Shown one piece after another: positions 15,566 through 24,340 of a DNA stretch of 64,000 bases (its first letter is position 1; each line of letters begins with the position of its first letter). The stretch is from the NCBI GenBank assembly GCA_023428695.1, contig JAEYWY010000017.1:186001-250000 (forward strand), written 5' to 3'. The stretch comes from Bacteroidota bacterium. Lineage in GTDB: Bacteria; Bacteroidota; Bacteroidia; Cytophagales; Cyclobacteriaceae. A program made the position numbers and the translations under genes. The notes beneath the pieces are model-generated. The model did no database searches and had not been told where the DNA came from. It saw only the letters and a list, made by a program, of their open reading frames with translations.

Positions 15566-16756
15566 TCACATGTTCCTAAGCCATGCCTGGGGATCGAGGG
15601 CCGTTGTGTTCCTGAAGATTTGAAACCGGAGTTCCGACACACCTTCGCTGTTTGAAAACACACGGCCAATTTCCTGGTTCGTTGTTACCTTTTGCCCGGC
15701 CTTGACAAATACTTCCTTAAGTCCGGCATAGACGGTAAGGTAGTCCCCATGATTGATAATTACCGTACTGCCTAATGTCGGAATAAAGGCTACTTTCCTG
15801 ACTTCACCCTGGAAGATACACTTGACCTTTTCATCCTCCTTGGTCTGAATATTCACGCCGTTGTTTTGTACAACGATTCCTTTGAGAACAGGGTGGTTCT
15901 GCCGGCCAAAACCGAGCGAAACAAATCCTGACGAAACCGGCCACGGAAACTTGTTCTTGTTCTCTTCAAAAGAAGATGACAACGCAATTGCTTCCGCCGA
16001 TTTCGACTTGGCAGCATTCCGGGCAAGTTCTTCCTTAATTGCAGCATCAATGAGTTTATCGAGTTTGGCGACTGCCTCGCGGGTGGATTCGAGATTTCGT
16101 TTCAGCGACTTCTCTTCTTTTGCAAGCGCCCGCACAAGGCGGTTTTGCTTTTGTTTCAGTTGTGCGAGGTTTTCATTTTCACGAACCTGCTCCTGAAGCA
16201 ATACATTCTTTTCATCGCGCTGAGCGCTTATCACACGAACCTGGCCCGCAAGTTCCTCCTGGACCTTGCCAATCTGCTCTGCCTGATGCTTGCGCGTTTC
16301 TGCATACTGCTCCATATATTTCAATCGCATGATCAGTTGATCAAACGATTCGGATGAAAAGAGAAAACTGAGACGGGTAGTGTTATTGTTGGCTTTTTGT
16401 GCGGCGTACAACATAGCTGCAAACTCTTTTCGAAGCTTCTGTAAATCCTCTTCGAGGGCGGTAATGATGTCGTTATTCTCGGAAATCTCCGCGTCGAGTA
16501 ATGACACTTCCGAGCGGATACTGCCGATGAGATTTTCCTGCTCGCGAATACGTTCATTCAATGCATTCAGCTCTCCGATAGAATTCTTTTTCTGAGTCGC
16601 GGTTTGGGAAAGTATCTTCTCAACTTCCTGAATCTTCTGCACCGCCTGCTGCCGTTCTTTCTGGAGTTGAGCTTTGGATTTTTTCTGGGCGGTGGCAGGC
16701 GCGGTAGCAGACAGGAATGCCAGGATAAGGATCAGAACACCTTTACCTGCGGACAT
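15566..16756 (-). CDS. EnvC-like murein hydrolase activator (degenerate M23 domain)
   Basis: 396 residues from the ATG at 16756 (signal MSAGKGVLILILAFLSATAPATAQ); a start at 16822 is in frame but would overlap the upstream gene by 80 bases. Residues 25-250 are a long coiled coil rich in Gln, Lys and Glu; the C-terminus is a LytM fold (GFVSLGFGRQNHPVLKGIVV...). Active M23 enzymes need HxxxD and HxH; here the first becomes QNNGVNI and the last ELRFQIF, so the zinc ligands are missing. That is the pattern of EnvC/ActS-type proteins that switch on amidases rather than cut themselves (inference). It overlaps the upstream DUF4292 gene by 14 bases. Confidence 0.87.
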   Translation of the reverse strand: MSAGKGVLILILAFLSATAPATAQKKSKAQLQKERQQAVQKIQEVEKILSQTATQKKNSIGELNALNERIREQENLIGSIRSEVSLLDAEISENNDIITALEEDLQKLRKEFAAMLYAAQKANNNTTRLSFLFSSESFDQLIMRLKYMEQYAETRKHQAEQIGKVQEELAGQVRVISAQRDEKNVLLQEQVRENENLAQLKQKQNRLVRALAKEEKSLKRNLESTREAVAKLDKLIDAAIKEELARNAAKSKSAEAIALSSSFEENKNKFPWPVSSGFVSLGFGRQNHPVLKGIVVQNNGVNIQTKEDEKVKCIFQGEVRKVAFIPTLGSTVIINHGDYLTVYAGLKEVFVKAGQKVTTNQEIGRVFSNSEGVSELRFQIFRNTTALDPQAWLRNM

Positions 16757-17501
16757 ATCGCTTGGGAATGTTAAACGGAAATTTGAGTTCCTTACCACCT
16801 GCCTCGGCTTTACTGTACTCAAAAATAATGGTCGTATTCAGAACGCCGGACAAAGTCTTGTAAAAAAGGCTAATGGTACCGTTGTATGGAAATAGTTTGT
16901 CGTCAACCGCCTGAAAATTCGAGTAATTGATCACAAGGGAATTGCTCGAATTGTCTTCCTTCATTTCAATCTTTTCAATTTTCGTACTCGCGGCATTGAC
17001 AAAGTTGGAGACATTCACGGTTCCAACGTTCTGTTTAAGAATAAACATTGATGATTCGCGAACTACTTCATTATCCTCCTCGCGCGGAACAATAAGGTTG
17101 CCAAGCATCGCCGCCTGGATGACATCGTAGTTTATCTCGAAGTTGTAACGCTTCGAAAGTTCATCGTACTCAAAAACGTAGTACTCCTTATCCATATTGC
17201 TTACGATGGTTATGGAGTCCTTGTTTATGAGTGCCTTTCCGCCCTGAACACCAATCACTGAAAACGTCATCCAGATAACGCTGTCCTTGCGAACCCTGAT
17301 ATTGGCCTTGACCTCCCTTTCTTTGTTGGCATCACGGAGGACCATACGCGCCTTACCCTGGAAATGTTCAAAGTCTATTCCTTCGATCTTCAGATCCGTG
17401 CGCGGCTCCGCCCGGGTTATTGGGGCTGTCACTTTCCGGCTACACGAAAAAAAGGTAAACGAAAGGCTCGCAAGAAGGAGCAGAATGGCGCTTTTATTCA
17501 T
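16743..17501 (-). CDS. DUF4292 lipoprotein (LolB-like fold)
   Basis: 252 residues with lipoprotein signal (LLLASLSFTFFSC). Pattern of DUF4292: FEHFQGKARMVLRD, VKANIRVRKDSVIWMTFSV, GGKALINKDSITIVSNMDK, all beta-strand-rich, ending in LKFPFNIPKRY. This family is related to the LolB/LolA half-barrel that carries lipoproteins (family knowledge). It overlaps its upstream TPR neighbour by eight bases and the EnvC-like gene by 14, so translation of the three is probably coupled. Confidence 0.85.
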   Translation of the reverse strand: MNKSAILLLLASLSFTFFSCSRKVTAPITRAEPRTDLKIEGIDFEHFQGKARMVLRDANKEREVKANIRVRKDSVIWMTFSVIGVQGGKALINKDSITIVSNMDKEYYVFEYDELSKRYNFEINYDVIQAAMLGNLIVPREEDNEVVRESSMFILKQNVGTVNVSNFVNAASTKIEKIEMKEDNSSNSLVINYSNFQAVDDKLFPYNGTISLFYKTLSGVLNTTIIFEYSKAEAGGKELKFPFNIPKRYVRR

Positions 17502-19260
17502 AAATCTTCCGGTTGGCTATTTTTCGATTGAGTAGTTCATTGTTGCCGTCAAGCCCTTTTGCCTTCTCCCATTGAACTACCGCCGCGTCTATTTCACCCA
17601 ATTTAAAAAGAATATCGCCAAAATATTCGAAATGATCTGCATCCGGCTCACTTGTTGAAACAACGCGCTCCATGACCTTTTTGGCTTCCTTTAATTTACC
17701 TCGCGAATCAAGTACCCGCGCGTAGGTACTCAGATAGTCAATATTAGACGGCTCGTTCTTAATAAGCTGCTCAGCCATTTTTTCCGCTCTTTCCAGACTC
17801 GTCTTGCGTGCAACTAAGCTGGTACTCCAGCCATTCAGGACCGAACTATTACCGGGATCCTGGGCCAGCGCATTGGCAAAGGCCTGATCTGCCTGCTCGA
17901 ACCGACGCATGCCGTGGTACGTCTCACCTATTTTTCCGTTGATCTCAGCCTGCAGTTTTGTATTCGATGACGACAACCGCATGGCTTGCTGAAAGGCGGC
18001 GATTGCCTCTTCGTATTTTTGCTGAAGTAAATAGCCACACCCATTATAATAATGAAGCTTGCCCTGATTCGGGAAGATCTCCAGTACACGATCGGAATTT
18101 CGCACGAGTTCGTCGCGATAGCCCAGCCGGTACTCCAGCATAAGCAGGTTTTCCCATACCTCGTACGTTACGTCTCCCTGTGAAATTGCCTCAAGATATT
18201 GGGAATGCGCAAGCTTGCGGTCACCTCCGGCCAGGTAAAGATCACCACCGGCGATGTGTACCTTCGGATCATCCGGATTTGCTTCCTGGAGACGTGTGAA
18301 CAAAGTCTTTGCAAAGGAAAATTTTTCTTCATCCGTTCGTTGCTGTGACCGCGCGATTGCAAGTTCTGCGCGGTAAGCTTCCAGGATCAACAACTTGCTG
18401 TTCAAGTCGACGTCAGGATGACCGAACAATGCCAGAAGGATCGGTCGGGCTTTCGTCTCCTGGTTATTCTCGCGATAGAACGCAGCCAATAACATACGTG
18501 TATTAACGGCATCATGATTTTCAGCTGCAAATGCCTCGAGATACCGGATCGCCTCGCTCTTAAGTCCTTGCTGCGAAAGGACTTCTGTAAAACCCATCAG
18601 CACGCCCTCATCTCCGGGGAAAGCAGCGAGAAGCTTTTCTCCTTCGGCAACTGCTTCCTTGATCTTTCCCTGCTCAAGGTAAATGCGCTGCTTTTGAACT
18701 GATGACACTTCGTTGACTCCGAGAGCGTCTTCCGCCCGTTGGTATGCGCGAATGGCATCTTCCCATTTACCTGCAAACTGATAGACAGCACCCAGTTCAT
18801 ACAGGTACTCTTCACTGCCGGGAACATTCGTAATTAACTTCTCGTATGTCTGCGCGGCTTTGTCAAACCGCGCCAGTGACGCATAAATGTTCGCGCCAAG
18901 CAAATAGAAATACTTATTCTTTTTTTCAAGGCGAAGTGCATTTTCAATACTCACAGCAGCCTTCTGCAAGTCTTCAGGTCTTTCGTTTTGCATCAGCACC
19001 TCGGCGATCTTGTAGTGCACCGTTGCATTTTCCGGTGCGATCTCGAGTGTTTTCTGGTAATAGGTCAGCGCTTTTGCATAGTCTTCGAGAATGAAGAACT
19101 TCTCACCTTCCGTAAAGTAAAACTCTGCCTCTCGCGAACGGTTCGCTGAAACCTGAACTTCTTCCGGCGGCTTCCTGTTCCGCTGCCCCGATGCAGTCCC
19201 ATATGATGACAGTAATGCCACCACCATCAGCAGGAGAATATAATTTCTGATTTCTTTCAA
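17494..19260 (-). CDS. Exported multi-TPR protein
   Basis: 588 residues. Signal peptide (about 1-26, IRNYILLLMVVALLSSYGTASG), a basic linker, then some ten tetratricopeptide repeats to the end (for example FYFTEGEKFFILEDYAKALT, YEEAIAAFQQAMRLSS, FEQADQAFANALAQDPGN). It starts with TTG (19260-19258) and overlaps the nucleotidyltransferase stop in a TTGA arrangement. A periplasmic scaffold in an envelope pathway is inferred from signal and neighbours; no specific partner can be named. Confidence 0.85.
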   Translation of the reverse strand: MKEIRNYILLLMVVALLSSYGTASGQRNRKPPEEVQVSANRSREAEFYFTEGEKFFILEDYAKALTYYQKTLEIAPENATVHYKIAEVLMQNERPEDLQKAAVSIENALRLEKKNKYFYLLGANIYASLARFDKAAQTYEKLITNVPGSEEYLYELGAVYQFAGKWEDAIRAYQRAEDALGVNEVSSVQKQRIYLEQGKIKEAVAEGEKLLAAFPGDEGVLMGFTEVLSQQGLKSEAIRYLEAFAAENHDAVNTRMLLAAFYRENNQETKARPILLALFGHPDVDLNSKLLILEAYRAELAIARSQQRTDEEKFSFAKTLFTRLQEANPDDPKVHIAGGDLYLAGGDRKLAHSQYLEAISQGDVTYEVWENLLMLEYRLGYRDELVRNSDRVLEIFPNQGKLHYYNGCGYLLQQKYEEAIAAFQQAMRLSSSNTKLQAEINGKIGETYHGMRRFEQADQAFANALAQDPGNSSVLNGWSTSLVARKTSLERAEKMAEQLIKNEPSNIDYLSTYARVLDSRGKLKEAKKVMERVVSTSEPDADHFEYFGDILFKLGEIDAAVVQWEKAKGLDGNNELLNRKIANRKIYE

Positions 19261-20261
19261 TGAATGGTATTGTAATCACCCACACTCAAATCCAGCGGTG
19301 AGCCTTCAAAAATAACGAAATTCCCCAACATACTGTTCGAGATCACGGCATTCGAAATGCGTGTGTCCTTTTGTATGATAGAATTGCTCACCCGGCTGTC
19401 CACGATCGTTGAATTTTCTCCGACCGACACGTGCGGCCCCACGACAGCGTTTTCAAGCCTGGCACCAGCACCAATAAAACAAGGTGGGATTATTACAGAG
19501 TTGATGATTTTCGCATCGCCGGAGATCAGTTTCTGATCCTTGATGAACTCAAGGTAGCGCTGGTTGGTCTGTACAGTCACATTCTTGTTTCCACAGTCCA
19601 GCCACTCGGTGACCTGCCCCGGAACAAGACGGGCCCCTTTTTTCTGCAACCCCTGCAACGCGGATGTAAACTGATACTCGCCTTTGTCCTTGATGTCGTT
19701 ATCAATCAGGTATTGCATTTCTTTTGCGAGCGCGGCACCGTCGCGGAAGAAGTAAATCCCGATAATTGCAAGATCCGACACGAACCTCGATGGTTTTTCA
19801 ACGAGGTCGATGATCTCACCTTCCGCATTTAATTTGACGACACCGAACTGCGACGGATCACTCACTTTTTGTACCCAGATGATACCATCTTTTGTTGTGT
19901 CCAACTCGAACTCCGCCTTGAAAAGCGTATCCGCAAAAGCAACGATAACCTTACCCGTAAACAATTCCTTCGCGAAAAGCAGTGCGTGCGAAATTCCCAT
20001 GGCGACTTCCTGGTAGTATATCCGGCCAGTTGCGCCGACTTCGGAAGCAATTCGCTTCAGGCTCTCCTCAACGTCCTTTCCAAAGGAAGGGTGAATGATA
20101 AATCCAATGTTTTCAATTTTCTCGGGACAAACCCTCGCGATGTCTTCCACGAGGCGATGAACGATCGGTTTGCCTGCAATGGGCAGAAGGGGTTTGGGAA
20201 CGGTGAGGGTATGCGGCCGCATTCTTTTCCCGAGGCCGGCCATTGGAATGATAATATTCAT
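19257..20261 (-). CDS. Sugar-phosphate nucleotidyltransferase with left-handed beta-helix
   Basis: 334 residues. N-terminal nucleotidyltransferase domain with MAGLGKRMRPHTLTVPKPLL (the GxGxRxxPxT...PKPLL signature) and FADTLFKAEFELD, then a hexapeptide-repeat helix (about 255-334, AVVGPHVSVGENSTIVDSRV, SNSIIQKDTRISNAVISNS). Makes an NDP-sugar from NTP and a sugar 1-phosphate; nucleotide and sugar cannot be told from sequence. It lies between a flippase gene and the TPR gene, so a role in a cell-surface polysaccharide is likely. Confidence 0.88.
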   Translation of the reverse strand: MNIIIPMAGLGKRMRPHTLTVPKPLLPIAGKPIVHRLVEDIARVCPEKIENIGFIIHPSFGKDVEESLKRIASEVGATGRIYYQEVAMGISHALLFAKELFTGKVIVAFADTLFKAEFELDTTKDGIIWVQKVSDPSQFGVVKLNAEGEIIDLVEKPSRFVSDLAIIGIYFFRDGAALAKEMQYLIDNDIKDKGEYQFTSALQGLQKKGARLVPGQVTEWLDCGNKNVTVQTNQRYLEFIKDQKLISGDAKIINSVIIPPCFIGAGARLENAVVGPHVSVGENSTIVDSRVSNSIIQKDTRISNAVISNSMLGNFVIFEGSPLDLSVGDYNTIH

Positions 20262-20306
20262 ACAGTGTTAAAGGGTTTTCAGAGTGAAGTGGAAGCCAGT
20301 CCCAGG

Positions 20307-21755
20307 TTAGCCGGGACTTTGCCGAAATTGTTTCTTTTCGAGAAAGAAAACAACCAAAACAAAAACTACCACAACGGAAAGATGAAAAGTTGATGCCAGC
20401 CAGGGATCGGAAATAGATACATCACTTACAAGGTATACGCATAACGTAGTCACCACAATGTAGACGAGGTTAACACCCACGTCGTATGGTATCGGGTAAT
20501 ACCTCCGGCCCAGTTGATAACAGAGGACGGTCATTGAAAAATAACAGATCAGGGTCGCCCAGCTGCTGCCAACATATCCATATGAAGGAATCAAAAGATA
20601 GTTGGCAACGATTGTAATGACTGCACCGATTACAGTGATAATTGTTCCCCAATACGTTCTGTCGGTAAGCTTGAACCATACCGAAAAATTATAGTACACC
20701 CCGAGGAACAGGTACGCCAACAGCAAGATGGGAACAATGTGCAACCCTTCCCAGTAAGAGGGATCACCCAGAAAATATTTGAGGATATCGAGATTGATGC
20801 TGACCGCCAACAGGATGAAGCAACAAACGATCACGAAGAAGTGATTGATTCTGGCAAAAAGCTCAGGGGATTGCTTGTCGGAAGCGTTTGAAAAGAAGAA
20901 TGGCTCGGCGGCATAACGAAAAGCAGTTACCGCGAGGCTCATAAGCATCGCCAGTTTATAACATGCTCCGAAAACACCCAGCGCATAATCCGAACTCTTG
21001 CCGGGATAGAAACCTTCGGGGAGCCAGGCCTCAAGTGTCAGTCGTGAAAACATTTCGTTGGTCATGCCGGCAAGCCCGGTAAGCATCACAGGATAACCGT
21101 ATCGGATCATAGCCGGGGAAATCTGCTTGTCGTAAGAGGGTCGCCACGAAAGAAGTTCGGGTGCAAAAAAGAACAGATAGAAAGCATTGGCAACGAGGTT
21201 TGCAATAAACACATAGGCCACTCCAACCTCCGGATCGAATGCGAATAACAGGAAGTAAACATTCAATCCTACGAGCAACCCAATATTGACGAGCTTACCT
21301 GCAGCGAAACGGACCGGTTTCTTCAATAAACGCAGCCGCGCAAACGGAATAGCCACAATCGCATCCATGAACATAATGAGCGCGAGGTAGTAGATATACT
21401 CCTCGTTACCGGCGATGTTAATATAGTCCGCAACCGGGAACGCCAGTGCAACCAGAAACAGCGTCACGACACCGCTTAAAAAGATAACGACAGTTTGTGC
21501 CAGAAGGAAACTGCGTTTCTCATCTGAACCTTCACGCGTTGCAAACCTGAAATATGCCGTCTCCATTCCGAAAAGCAGAATGGTATTGATCACTGCAGTG
21601 TAGGCGAAGAGTTTGGTGATGACGCCGTATTCGTCGGGAGCAAAAACTTTTTCGTCGGTGTGAAGTCGGACCAGCAGGAAGTTTATGAATCGTGGTATGA
21701 TGGTACCAAACCCATACAGTATTGTTTCTCCCGCAAGTCTTTTAAGTTTACCCAT
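20307..21755 (-). CDS. Oligosaccharide flippase family protein (Wzx/MurJ-type)
   Basis: 482 residues, about 14 predicted transmembrane helices. The start GKLKRLAGETILYGFGTIIPRFINF is typical of the polysaccharide transporter family that flips lipid-linked sugar units. First helices carry the few charges, and the middle VRFAAGKLVNIGLLVGLNVYF is the usual internal helix pair. It is first in the minus-strand run that continues with the nucleotidyltransferase (45 bases downstream). The substrate is unknown. Confidence 0.88.
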   Translation of the reverse strand: MGKLKRLAGETILYGFGTIIPRFINFLLVRLHTDEKVFAPDEYGVITKLFAYTAVINTILLFGMETAYFRFATREGSDEKRSFLLAQTVVIFLSGVVTLFLVALAFPVADYINIAGNEEYIYYLALIMFMDAIVAIPFARLRLLKKPVRFAAGKLVNIGLLVGLNVYFLLFAFDPEVGVAYVFIANLVANAFYLFFFAPELLSWRPSYDKQISPAMIRYGYPVMLTGLAGMTNEMFSRLTLEAWLPEGFYPGKSSDYALGVFGACYKLAMLMSLAVTAFRYAAEPFFFSNASDKQSPELFARINHFFVIVCCFILLAVSINLDILKYFLGDPSYWEGLHIVPILLLAYLFLGVYYNFSVWFKLTDRTYWGTIITVIGAVITIVANYLLIPSYGYVGSSWATLICYFSMTVLCYQLGRRYYPIPYDVGVNLVYIVVTTLCVYLVSDVSISDPWLASTFHLSVVVVFVLVVFFLEKKQFRQSPG

Positions 21756-21769
21756 GAACGGTTATGCAA

Positions 21770-22543
21770 TCACTTCCCAGAAAACTGAGGTTTTCTCTTT
21801 TCCAGAAACGCAGATGTGCCTTCCTTGAAGTCGGCGGTCGATGCACATTCCCTGAACAAAAGTGCCTCCTGTTCAAATCCAGACTGGCCCGGCACTTCGC
21901 AATTGACCGCTTTGATTAAATATGAGAGGACTAACGGGCTTTTTTGCACAATTGTTTCCATAAGCTTCCTGGCGGCGTCCAGCAGAGCCGTTGCGTCCTC
22001 ATAGACATGGTTTACCAAACCCATTGAAAGCGCTTCATCTGCGTTGATAAGGTTGCCGGTCATCAGAAGCTCGAGAGCCCTGCCTTTCCCGATCAGCCTC
22101 GTTAGGCGTTGCGTGCCGCCGTAGCCGGGAATGATGCCCAGATTTATTTCAGGTTGTCCGAACTTGGCGTGCCGGCTTGCCAGTCGAAAGTGACAGGCCA
22201 TTGCAAGTTCACATCCACCACCCAATGCAAAACCATTCACGGCTGCGATAATGGGTTTGGGGCAGTCTTCAATCATCTGGAACAACTCCTGACCGCGCCG
22301 CGCAAGGGCAAAAGCACCTTCAGCGTCCAATTCAGATAGTTCGCGGATGTCTGCCCCGGCAACGAAAGCCTTCTGACCTTCGCCTGTGATTATCGCACCC
22401 TTAATTCTAAGGTTTTTGGAAATTTCTTCTATAACTTTGTAAAGCTGGTTGATCGTATCATTATTAAGCGCATTCATCGCTTCCGGTCTGGAGATTGTTA
22501 CCGTGGAGATTCCTGAAGCATCAATTATTGAGGTTACCGGCAT
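21770..22543 (-). CDS. Enoyl-CoA hydratase/isomerase family protein
   Basis: 257 residues from the ATG at 22543 (MPVTSIIDASGISTVTISRP); the 22582 start adds 13 residues of poor fit. Crotonase fold: KAFVAGADIRELSEL (oxyanion hole), AAVNGFALGGGCELAMACHF, and GQPEINLGIIPGYGGTQRL with the two catalytic Glu regions (Glu in GGCELA and in QPEINLG). It hydrates 2-enoyl-CoA in beta-oxidation or a related route. It stops 14 bases before the flippase, same strand, so it may head that operon. Confidence 0.92.
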   Translation of the reverse strand: MPVTSIIDASGISTVTISRPEAMNALNNDTINQLYKVIEEISKNLRIKGAIITGEGQKAFVAGADIRELSELDAEGAFALARRGQELFQMIEDCPKPIIAAVNGFALGGGCELAMACHFRLASRHAKFGQPEINLGIIPGYGGTQRLTRLIGKGRALELLMTGNLINADEALSMGLVNHVYEDATALLDAARKLMETIVQKSPLVLSYLIKAVNCEVPGQSGFEQEALLFRECASTADFKEGTSAFLEKRKPQFSGK

Positions 22544-22967
22544 AAAAAAGCGTGTAAAATTCGGTAAAAAGAGACCCTGCAAGTTATTCAGAAAATTGGA
22601 TTGTGAATGAAAACAGTGGAGACATGAAACGTGTAGGATGGCTCTTACCTTGCAAGGCCGGACGGTTATTCAGAGTTGCTCGGCACTTTTTCATTCCAAA
22701 TTTGGTCACCATACGTGGGTTGGGAATGGCGTTAGATGAAGTCGATGACCGGTGGCGGATTTTTTCTCAAATTCAGAAATTCCATCCCATATCAGGACGC
22801 GGAAGTTTGGGTTTCAGGGCTTTGAAACCCGGATTTCTAAGGTATTGCAAGTTTTCAGCAGACACAGACCATTTTTTTTGCGCCGCCTGATTTTTGATTC
22901 TCATAGCTAACTAACCTCTATGTATACCGGTTATTACCTCGCAATGGATACAATTGGACACCCTGCA
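22544..22967. other. Divergent intergenic region, no gene seen
   Basis: 424 bases between echA-type gene and the T9SS cargo gene. One perfect inverted repeat is present at 22809-22830 (GGGTTTCA, six-base loop, TGAAACCC), without a T run. A 95-codon frame at 22603-22890 has no recognisable pattern and is not called. No full consensus promoter was found in either direction. Confidence 0.6.
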
Positions 22968-24305
22968 ATGCGCAAACTATGGCTTCTATTGGCTTGCTTT
23001 ACTCTTTTTGTGCTGTTCGAAGCCCGTGCCCAGAATTACAATTCAAACGCTGCCGGGAGCTGGACCGGATCTATCTGGACAAATATCTCCGGATGGGGCC
23101 CGGCAACTCCGCCCCTGAGTGGACAGGGTTCCGGAACGATAAACGTAAATCACGACATCTCAATAAATTCTAATTACAGTTCCGGGAGCGCCACACTCAA
23201 TGTTAACGGCGGGCATACGCTGACCATAAATGGAAATCTGAGCGTTACAGGCGGAAGCACAATCAACGTGTATGGAACATTGGTTGTGACGGGAAGCGCT
23301 ACCTTAAGTTCAAACCTGCGAATCCATCCGGGTGGACGCGTTATTATCGAGCAGTCGATCACCGTCAACAGCAGCAACTACCTCACTGTTGGAACCAATG
23401 TCGCCGCACCCCCTTATGCAGATCTGATCGTGTACGGCAATCTTGTGTCAAATTCAAGCGGAGACGTCACAGTTAACCGAAACGGCAGGGTCGCAGTATT
23501 CGGCAATGTAACAGCAACCGGTGGTGGAACGGTGCTTACCGTGAACAACGGCGGACAGGTCTACGTCCATGGAAATGTCAATTTCTCAGGCGGTGGAAGC
23601 AGCATTGTAAACAACAATACAACCAACCCATATGGACTGTATGTAAACGGAACGATTACAAACTCAGGCGGAGGCTCATCAACAACGGGAAATACCGGTG
23701 ATGAGGTGACCATGGAAAACACAAACCCTACCTTTTATGACTGGGTTGCGAACATTGACTTCAGCCCGCTACCTGTGGAATTGCTGTACTTCCTGGTACA
23801 AAAAAATGCAGACCAGCAAGTTGTGGTTGAATGGGCAACTGCCACGGAAATAAATGCATCCCATTTCGAAGTTCAACGGTCTTCCGACGGGATGTACTTC
23901 GTTTCAATTGGCCGCGAGGGGGCCTTCGGAAATTCCAATGTTAAAAGGCTTTATTCCTTTGCCGACGTGTCGCCGTTGATTCAACGGACGTACTACCGGC
24001 TCAAGCAGGTCGACTTCGACGGCAACGTCGCCTATTCTGACATTCGCGTAATTGAAATCACAGGCGCAAAGGCAGTTGCGTTAGCCCCGAACCCGGTTCA
24101 GGACGGAAACCTCCGTTTCAGGCTGAATTTCACCTCAGAAAATGCTGTTCACGTTACCATCACAAACTCCAGTGGTCGCCGTTTTTACGAATTCGATCTG
24201 GCAGGAAACAGCTTCGAGGGCCCTCTGAATCTTAATGCAGGAGTATACATTCTGCAGGTGCGAACCGAGTCAGAATTATTGATCGAACGATTTGTAGTAC
24301 AATGA
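22968..24305 (+). CDS. Secreted beta-rich protein with type IX secretion C-terminal signal
   Basis: 445 residues from the ATG at 22968, where a signal peptide begins (MRKLWLLLACFTLFVLFEARAQ); ATGs at 22920 and 22944 are in frame upstream. Residues about 40-260 are short, Gly/Asn/Thr/Ser-rich repeats of parallel-beta-helix type (GNLSVTGGSTINVYG, LVVTGSATLSSNLRIHPGG). After a fibronectin-like part (VELLYFLVQKN...FEVQRSSDGMYF), the last 75 residues form a type A sorting domain: ALAPNPVQDGNLRF ... GVYILQVRTESELLIERFVVQ. It should be exported across the outer membrane by T9SS and processed. Function unknown, possibly adhesion. Confidence 0.85.
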   Translation: MRKLWLLLACFTLFVLFEARAQNYNSNAAGSWTGSIWTNISGWGPATPPLSGQGSGTINVNHDISINSNYSSGSATLNVNGGHTLTINGNLSVTGGSTINVYGTLVVTGSATLSSNLRIHPGGRVIIEQSITVNSSNYLTVGTNVAAPPYADLIVYGNLVSNSSGDVTVNRNGRVAVFGNVTATGGGTVLTVNNGGQVYVHGNVNFSGGGSSIVNNNTTNPYGLYVNGTITNSGGGSSTTGNTGDEVTMENTNPTFYDWVANIDFSPLPVELLYFLVQKNADQQVVVEWATATEINASHFEVQRSSDGMYFVSIGREGAFGNSNVKRLYSFADVSPLIQRTYYRLKQVDFDGNVAYSDIRVIEITGAKAVALAPNPVQDGNLRFRLNFTSENAVHVTITNSSGRRFYEFDLAGNSFEGPLNLNAGVYILQVRTESELLIERFVVQ

Positions 24306-24340
24306 ATCCTGACTGAAGGCCGGGAAGGATATCGGATGAT

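Noticed and set aside
22603..22890. Open frame of 95 codons between the enoyl-CoA hydratase and T9SS genes
   Set aside because: No signal, domain or composition typical of a protein; starts inside the likely promoter region of the minus-strand gene and holds a palindrome.
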